Below are positions 59,056-64,000 of a stretch of DNA of 64,000 nucleotides, piece by piece. The stretch's first letter is position 1. Each line of letters begins with the position of its first letter. The translations under genes and the position numbers were made by a program. The stretch comes from an uncultured Polaribacter sp. (GTDB taxonomy: Bacteria; Bacteroidota; Bacteroidia; Flavobacteriales; Flavobacteriaceae): positions 1 to 64,000 of the forward strand of contig NZ_CANNFF010000008.1 in NCBI RefSeq assembly GCF_947503855.1. Direction: 5' to 3'. The notes under the pieces were generated by a model. That model worked only from the letters and a program-made list of their open reading frames with translations. It ran no database searches and had not been told where the DNA came from.

Positions 59056-60493
59056 TTTTTGTATTTCTTTTAAACAAATATAAACCCAAAAAAGTTAAAA
59101 ACCCATTTAAAACTAAAACAAAAAAACCAACATCGAAATCGAAAAATTTTAAACTGTGGTAACTAATTATAAATGTTAATATAGGCGCTAAAATACAAAT
59201 TGCAGGTACCATTTTGTCTTTCACATTTAATTGGGTAAATAAGCCAAAAGCATATAAGCCCAATAGAGGGCCATATGTATAACCAGCTGCTTTAAAAATA
59301 TTGGCAATAACACTTTCATTGGCAATAAAATATTTAAATATTAATATGATTAAAATTAAAAGAATAGAAAATACAACGTGAATTTTTTTACGAGTTTTAA
59401 TTTGATCTTTTTTGTTTTTCTTTTTGTCGATCTCTAAAATATCAATACTAAAAGAAGTTGTTAAAGAGGTTAATGCAGAATCTGCACTAGAATACGCTGC
59501 TGCTATCAATCCTAAAATAAAAAATAAAGCTGTTGCTAAACCTAATTTTCCACTTGTAGCAATTACAGGAAAAAGTTGATCTTTATGTGCATCTATACCT
59601 ATTTGTTGTGCGTAATCTGTAAGTAAAATACCTAATGCTAAAAAGAAAAAATTTACAATTACCAATACAATTGTAAACCAAAACATATTTTTTTGTGCAT
59701 CTTTTAAATTTCTACAGGTAAGATTTTTTTGCATCATATCTTGGTCTAAACCTGTCATAACTATAGCAATAAAAGCTCCTGAAAGTAATTGTTTCCAAAA
59801 GTAATTTCCTTTGCTAATGTCATCTAAAAAGAATGTTTTAGATAATTTGTTTTCTGAAACATAGGTAAACAAATTAGATATTTTCATTTCGCTAGAAATG
59901 GTGTAAATACAAACGCCAACAGCAATCAACATAAATAAAGTTTGCAAAGTATCTGTCCAAACAATGGTTTTAATACCGCCTTTAAATGTGTACAACCAAA
60001 TTAGTAAAATGGTAATAGAAACAGTAACCCAAAAAGGAACCCCAAAATCATCAAATAAAACTACTTGCAATACTTTAGCTACCAAAAATAAACGAAATGC
60101 AGCGCCAATTGTTCTAGAAAGTAAGAAAAAGCTTGCGCCAGTTTTGTAAGAAAATCTACCAAACCTATCTTCTAAATAAGTGTAAATAGATGTTAAATTG
60201 AGTTTGTAATACAAAGGCAATAATACCAAACCAATTACAGCATACCCGACAATATAGCCCAAAACCATTTGAAAATAACTCATGTTCTGTGCTTCTACCC
60301 AACCAGGAACAGAAATAAATGTGACGCCAGAAAGTGAGGCTCCAATCATACCAAAGGCCACCAAATACCATGGTGATGCGTTATTTGCCTTAAAAAATGT
60401 AGTATTATCTGCCGATTTTCCTGTAAAATAAGAAATAAAGATTAAGATTGAAAAGTAAGCTACAATTAATAAAATTATATAGTGTGGTTGCAT
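59048..60493 (-). CDS. Sodium:solute symporter
   Basis: A 481-residue SSS-family transporter with about 13 hydrophobic helices. GMIGASLSGVTFISVPGWVE near residue 50 and the long helix GLIAAAYSSADSALTSLTTS near 330 carry sodium-site residues typical of the family. The solute is not evident. It is followed by pdxH with an 8-bp overlap. Its promoter region faces recR. Confidence 0.93.
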   Translation of the reverse strand: MQPHYIILLIVAYFSILIFISYFTGKSADNTTFFKANNASPWYLVAFGMIGASLSGVTFISVPGWVEAQNMSYFQMVLGYIVGYAVIGLVLLPLYYKLNLTSIYTYLEDRFGRFSYKTGASFFLLSRTIGAAFRLFLVAKVLQVVLFDDFGVPFWVTVSITILLIWLYTFKGGIKTIVWTDTLQTLFMLIAVGVCIYTISSEMKISNLFTYVSENKLSKTFFLDDISKGNYFWKQLLSGAFIAIVMTGLDQDMMQKNLTCRNLKDAQKNMFWFTIVLVIVNFFFLALGILLTDYAQQIGIDAHKDQLFPVIATSGKLGLATALFFILGLIAAAYSSADSALTSLTTSFSIDILEIDKKKNKKDQIKTRKKIHVVFSILLILIILIFKYFIANESVIANIFKAAGYTYGPLLGLYAFGLFTQLNVKDKMVPAICILAPILTFIISYHSLKFFDFDVGFFVLVLNGFLTFLGLYLFKRNTKNA

Positions 60494-60582
60494 TTTTTAA
60501 TTACGAATTATACATTGTGATTTACGAATATAATCTATTTAAAAAATAATGCAATATTTTATATTTCGTAATTGTGAATTCG

Positions 60583-60590
60583 TAATTTTG
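60583..60590 (+). promoter_or_regulatory. -7 element of recR
   Basis: TAATTTTG ends 4 nt before the recR ATG at 60595, again the spacing expected for a leaderless transcript. Confidence 0.5.
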
Positions 60591-60594
60591 CTAT

Positions 60595-61212
60595 ATGGAT
60601 TTTTCATCAAAATTATTAGAGAACGCAGTAAACGAAGTAAGCAGATTACCTGGTATTGGTAAAAGAACTGCTTTGCGTTTGGTTTTACACTTATTAAAGC
60701 AGCCCAAAGATCATACAAAATTTTTGTCTGAAGCGTTATTACATGTAAGAAATGATGTAAAAACCTGCGAAAAATGTCATAATATTTCAGATACTGTTTT
60801 TTGTGATATCTGCCAAAACACCAAAAGAAATCCAGAGATTGTTTGTGTGGTAGAAGATATTAGAGATGTAATGGCTATAGAAAGCACTTCTCAATTTAAT
60901 GGTTTATATCATGTTCTGGGGGGTAAAATTTCTCCAATAGAAGGTATTGGTCCACAAAATTTACAAATAGAATCTTTAGTTAGTAAAGTAGAAAAAGGAG
61001 AAGTTAAAGAATTGATTTTTGCCCTAAGTTCTACAATGGAAGGTGATACTACCAACTTTTACATTTTTAAGCAAATCGAAAAATTTGATATTACAACCTC
61101 TACGATTGCACGTGGTATTTCTGTAGGTGATGAATTGGAATATGCAGATGAGGTTACTTTAGGAAGAAGTATTGTAAATAGAATTCCTTTTTCTCAATCT
61201 TTGAAAGCATAA
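60595..61212 (+). CDS. recR: Recombination protein RecR
   Basis: A 205-residue RecR. Helix-hairpin-helix [13 protein letters not shown] at the N-terminus, zinc finger [16 protein letters not shown] near residue 57, and Toprim domain [14 protein letters not shown] with [16 protein letters not shown]. With RecF and RecO it loads RecA at gaps. Full length; the start is fixed by the -7 element and the lack of an upstream Met. Confidence 0.97.
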   Translation: MDFSSKLLENAVNEVSRLPGIGKRTALRLVLHLLKQPKDHTKFLSEALLHVRNDVKTCEKCHNISDTVFCDICQNTKRNPEIVCVVEDIRDVMAIESTSQFNGLYHVLGGKISPIEGIGPQNLQIESLVSKVEKGEVKELIFALSSTMEGDTTNFYIFKQIEKFDITTSTIARGISVGDELEYADEVTLGRSIVNRIPFSQSLKA

Positions 61213-61250
61213 GAAAAAACTTATTAAAAAAATGAGTTTTAACTTATTCT

Positions 61251-61829
61251 TTATTGCTTTTCATTTAAAACCTCTTTTTCAGCTTTTTCCCAAGATTTTT
61301 TTTCTCTAATCTTTTTATAGAGTTTAATGCCTAACATCATTAAAATACCAAAAAGGATAATACCAACAACGCCCCAAATCCAGTTGATGGCACTTTTAAC
61401 AGTCACTAAAAAAACAACTGCAAACAGAATTATGGTAGAAACTTCATTTAGTATTCGTAATTTAAAAGCAGAATATTTTACAATATCATTTTGTAGTTTC
61501 TTGTAAATAGTATGGCAAAAACCTTGATAAAAATACAGTGCCAATACAAAAGCTAGTTTGACCAACATCCAAGGTTCAGATAAGTAATAGGGATTTTGGT
61601 ACAACATCCAAAAGGCAAAAATACTTGCTAAAATTGCAGATGGCCACGTAATTATGTACAATAAGCGTTTGCTCATTAATTTATACTGCGTTTGTAAAAT
61701 AGACTTTGCGGGTTCTAGTTTATTTTCTGCCTCTGTTTGATAAATAAACAAACGAACAATGTAAAATAAACCAGCAAACCAGGTTACTACAAAAATAATA
61801 TGTAACGCTTTTATGTATAAAAAGTCCAT
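61251..61829 (-). CDS. hemJ: Protoporphyrinogen oxidase HemJ (CopD-like)
   Basis: A 192-residue membrane protein with four or five helices. YIKALHIIFVVTWFAGLFYI and LMSKRLLYIITWPSAI match HemJ, including the conserved His near residue 10 and the Lys in WMLVKLAFVLAL. HemJ oxidises protoporphyrinogen IX in the membrane. It lies 55 bp downstream of hemH, which takes the product, so the two genes encode consecutive last steps of heme synthesis. The C-terminal tail is charged. Confidence 0.88.
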   Translation of the reverse strand: MDFLYIKALHIIFVVTWFAGLFYIVRLFIYQTEAENKLEPAKSILQTQYKLMSKRLLYIITWPSAILASIFAFWMLYQNPYYLSEPWMLVKLAFVLALYFYQGFCHTIYKKLQNDIVKYSAFKLRILNEVSTIILFAVVFLVTVKSAINWIWGVVGIILFGILMMLGIKLYKKIREKKSWEKAEKEVLNEKQ

Positions 61830-61884
61830 AATTTTGTTTTAAGTTTCAGAGTTTCAAAAGTTTTTTATTAATCATTAGCCACAA

Positions 61885-62901
61885 CTACTCTTCAATCCAA
61901 TTTACTAAAACATCTACCCAATCATCGTTATCATTTATACAAGGAATTGCATGAAATTCTTCGCCACCAGCTTCTAAAAATTCTTCTTTACCTTCCATGG
62001 CAATTTCTTCTAAAGTTTCTAAACAATCGGAAACAAAAGCTGGGGTAACTACCGCTAACTTTTTAATACCTTTCTCTGGATATTTTTCAATCATTTTATC
62101 TGTATAAGGTTGTAACCAAGGGTCTCCTGCTAATCTAGATTGAAACGAAACAAAATATTCTTCTGGTGTTAAGTTTAAATATTCTACCACTTGTTTTGTA
62201 GTTTCATAGCATTGATGTTTGTAGCAAAACTCATGAGCAGGAGAGTTTGTTTTACAGCATTCAAAATTTACACTATCATTTGGTTTGCAGTGCGATTTTG
62301 TAATGTCTGATTTTCTAACATGTCTTTCTGGAATACCATGATATGAAAATAAAATCTTGTCCCATTCTTTGCCTTCTAAATAATTTTTTATGCTATCTCC
62401 TAATACTTTTATATACTCTTTTTTGTGATAAAAAGCAGGAATGTGCTTGAATTTCATCTGTGGAAAAAATTCTGCTCTTAATTTTTCTGCCAGTACTAAA
62501 ATGGTGTCTGTAGTTGCCATTGCGTGTTGTGGGTATAGAGGTACAATTAAGACATCAGTTACACCTTTGTCATGCAATTCTTGTAATCCCATTTTTATAG
62601 ATGGTGTTCCATAACGCATTGCTAATGCAACAGGCAATTCTGTTTTTTTTTGAACTTTATCTAATAATCTTTCTGATAAGACTATTAGCGGAGAACCTTC
62701 ATCCCACCAAATTTTTTTGTAGGCTTTTGCAGATTTTTTTGGTCTTGTATTTAAAATAATTCCTTTAACTAAAATAGTACGTAACCATTTTGGTGCGTCT
62801 ATTACGCGTTCGTCCATTAAAAATTCATCTAAATATTTTCTTACATCTTTGGTAGATGTGCTTGCTGGTGATCCTAAATTTACTAATAAAACTCCTTTCA
62901 T
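61885..62901 (-). CDS. hemH: Ferrochelatase
   Basis: A 338-residue ferrochelatase inserting iron into protoporphyrin IX. Blocks: VLLVNLGSPAS at the N-terminus, VALAMRYGTPSI, the active-site His in LFSYHGIPERHVR near residue 195, and VVTPAFVSDCLETLEEIAME. Several Cys (ECCKTNSPAHEFCYKHQCY) suggest the insertion region seen in bacterial enzymes. Directly upstream of hemJ. Confidence 0.97.
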   Translation of the reverse strand: MKGVLLVNLGSPASTSTKDVRKYLDEFLMDERVIDAPKWLRTILVKGIILNTRPKKSAKAYKKIWWDEGSPLIVLSERLLDKVQKKTELPVALAMRYGTPSIKMGLQELHDKGVTDVLIVPLYPQHAMATTDTILVLAEKLRAEFFPQMKFKHIPAFYHKKEYIKVLGDSIKNYLEGKEWDKILFSYHGIPERHVRKSDITKSHCKPNDSVNFECCKTNSPAHEFCYKHQCYETTKQVVEYLNLTPEEYFVSFQSRLAGDPWLQPYTDKMIEKYPEKGIKKLAVVTPAFVSDCLETLEEIAMEGKEEFLEAGGEEFHAIPCINDNDDWVDVLVNWIEE

Positions 62902-62950
62902 TTTTTATGCTGAATTTATTTAAGTATCTATTTGTTTATTTTGATATTTC

Positions 62951-63460
62951 CTAATTCTTAGCTGTCAACTGACTTGTAACCTCATATAAAGTAATAGCCA
63001 AACTATGTATAACATTCATACTCGAGTTTCTCCCATACATTGGAATTGCAATAGTGTAATCAACCAAATTTATATGTTCAATTCCATTGCGTTCGCTACC
63101 CAAAAGTAATACGATTTTTTTGTGATTTTTAAAATTAAAATCTTGAATATTGATGCTTTTATCAGTAATTTCTATACCAATAATGGTATTTCCAGCGGCT
63201 TTTAATTGCTGAATAGTTTCTTCAAAACTACGATAATAATCATAGTTAATTTGATTGATCGTATTTCTGGCAGTATTGATTACTTTTCTATTTTCTATGG
63301 AGGGAGAAGCTTCATGAAAATAAATTTTTTCGACCCCAAAACTCTCAGAAATTCGAAAACACATCCCAATATTTTCTGGAGTTCTAATCGCATCACAAAC
63401 AATGGTAATAGGAAACTGTTTCTGAATATTTTCGATATCGTAATGTGTTAATTGTTTCAT
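62951..63460 (-). CDS. TrmH/SpoU family RNA methyltransferase
   Basis: A 169-residue SPOUT methyltransferase without the N-terminal substrate-binding domain. Motif 1 is DAIRTPENIGMCFRISE, motif 2 is VLLLGSERNGIEH and motif 3 is IPMYGRNSSMNVIHSLAITL, forming the knotted SAM site. The RNA target cannot be told. A minus-strand TAACTTTG at 63471-63478 is a likely -7 element, 10 nt before the ATG. Tail to head with hemH, 49 bp apart. Confidence 0.93.
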   Translation of the reverse strand: MKQLTHYDIENIQKQFPITIVCDAIRTPENIGMCFRISESFGVEKIYFHEASPSIENRKVINTARNTINQINYDYYRSFEETIQQLKAAGNTIIGIEITDKSINIQDFNFKNHKKIVLLLGSERNGIEHINLVDYTIAIPMYGRNSSMNVIHSLAITLYEVTSQLTAKN

Positions 63461-63494
63461 TTTTTTATCTCAAAGTTAAAACACTAATATTTTC

Positions 63495-64000
63495 TTACTG
63501 CTTCAAACTCATTACATATTTTTTTGGTGTTGTACCAAACTTCTTTTTAAAAGCGGCAATAAAATGGCTTGCTGTACTATATCCAACTTGCAACCCAACT
63601 TCATTAACATTGTATTGATTGCTTTCTAGTAGTTTTCTGGCATGTTCCATTTTGTAATCTAGTAAAAAGCTAAAAACAGTATCACCATAAATTTGTTTAA
63701 AACCTTCTTTTAGTTTTTTTAAATTAAGTCCAATTTCATTGGCTAACTCTTGTAAACTTGGTGGTTCTGCCATTCTAGAAATAATAATTTCTTTCGCTTT
63801 TCTAATTTTTAGAACGTTTTGTTCGTCCACTAAAAAAGGGCAATATTCTCCAGCAATATTTTCTTCTTGTTGAAAATGTAAACTCAACAATTCATAAATT
63901 TTTCCTTTTACATATAATTCTCTAATCGAACTATTAATATTAGAGTTGATGATTTGTTGCAAAACAATTAAAACTGTAGGTTTAATTTCAGTATCATCAT
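63495..64000 (-). CDS. AraC family transcriptional regulator (5' end outside the window)
   Basis: The C-terminal part of an AraC-type regulator. The frame is open to the window edge (upstream codons read DDTEIKPTVLIVL), so the true start lies beyond 64000. Two helix-turn-helix motifs are visible: PSLQELANEIGLNLKKLKEG and the canonical YNVNEVGLQVGYSTASHFIA. It ends FKKKFGTTPKKYVMSLKQ. The N-terminal ligand domain and target genes lie outside this sequence. Confidence 0.9.
   Translation of the reverse strand, partial: DDTEIKPTVLIVLQQIINSNINSSIRELYVKGKIYELLSLHFQQEENIAGEYCPFLVDEQNVLKIRKAKEIIISRMAEPPSLQELANEIGLNLKKLKEGFKQIYGDTVFSFLLDYKMEHARKLLESNQYNVNEVGLQVGYSTASHFIAAFKKKFGTTPKKYVMSLKQ

Overview
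This window comes from an AT-rich marine Flavobacteriaceae genome of the Polaribacter type. The evidence is the proteorhodopsin next to blh, the SerB-SerA fusion, the Bacteroidetes promoter elements (TAnnTTTG, sometimes with TTG about 20 bp upstream), weak ribosome binding sites, and many flavobacterial families (DUF6952, DUF349, LUD next to ftsH, KTSC/J-domain protein).

Layout. 1-3.9 kb is an accessory island, visibly more AT-rich than the rest. It holds a five-gene minus-strand operon that I read as a divergent SdpABC-like peptide toxin system: a secreted precursor with an Arg-striped amphipathic helix, a perfect 30-bp hairpin, an SdpA/DUF5819-like protein, an SdpB-like HTTM protein, a DCC (DUF393) thiol oxidoreductase, and a small four-helix membrane protein that may give immunity. 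Upstream lie three near-identical 18-bp palindromes and a 35-residue ORF. 3.9-16.7 kb is mostly housekeeping: gcvP, a UbiA-like protein, serB-serA, an NlpC/P60 lipoprotein, dnaK and sdaA. 16.7-18.4 kb is a light-energy module (green-tuned DTE proteorhodopsin and the retinal-forming dioxygenase Blh, divergently transcribed). 18.4-34.5 kb holds yaaA, an M28 peptidase, a MoxR/VWA pair, the operon rsfS-ftsH-LUD-cdsA-psd-ACBP-yceI, birA, pyrE/NUDIX and a SulP transporter. 34.5-35.7 kb is a gene graveyard around tRNA-Pro (IS1595 remnant, cytochrome c remnant). 35.8-45.1 kb holds trxB and a MarR-controlled fatty-acid oxidation operon (marR-fadB-fadA-four-helix-fadE) with two tandem palindromic operators. 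45.2-64 kb holds mscS, a sigma-54 activator without a DNA-binding domain, the Prx-Trx-DUF6952 redox operon, tandem DUF368 genes, aroE, a DUF349 protein, nif3, lpxK, ppx, sixA, pdxH, a sodium symporter, recR, hemJ-hemH, a TrmH-type methylase and a truncated AraC gene.

The best candidate for an undescribed system is the peptide cluster at 261-3228. Other notable signals: five genes whose TAnnTTTG/A element ends exactly 4 nt before the start codon (likely leaderless transcripts), promoters of pyrE and a NUDIX gene nested in each other's coding sequence, and two small genes each disrupted at an A7 run, one of which fits a -1 slippery heptamer. All calls come from reading the sequence; no searches were run.
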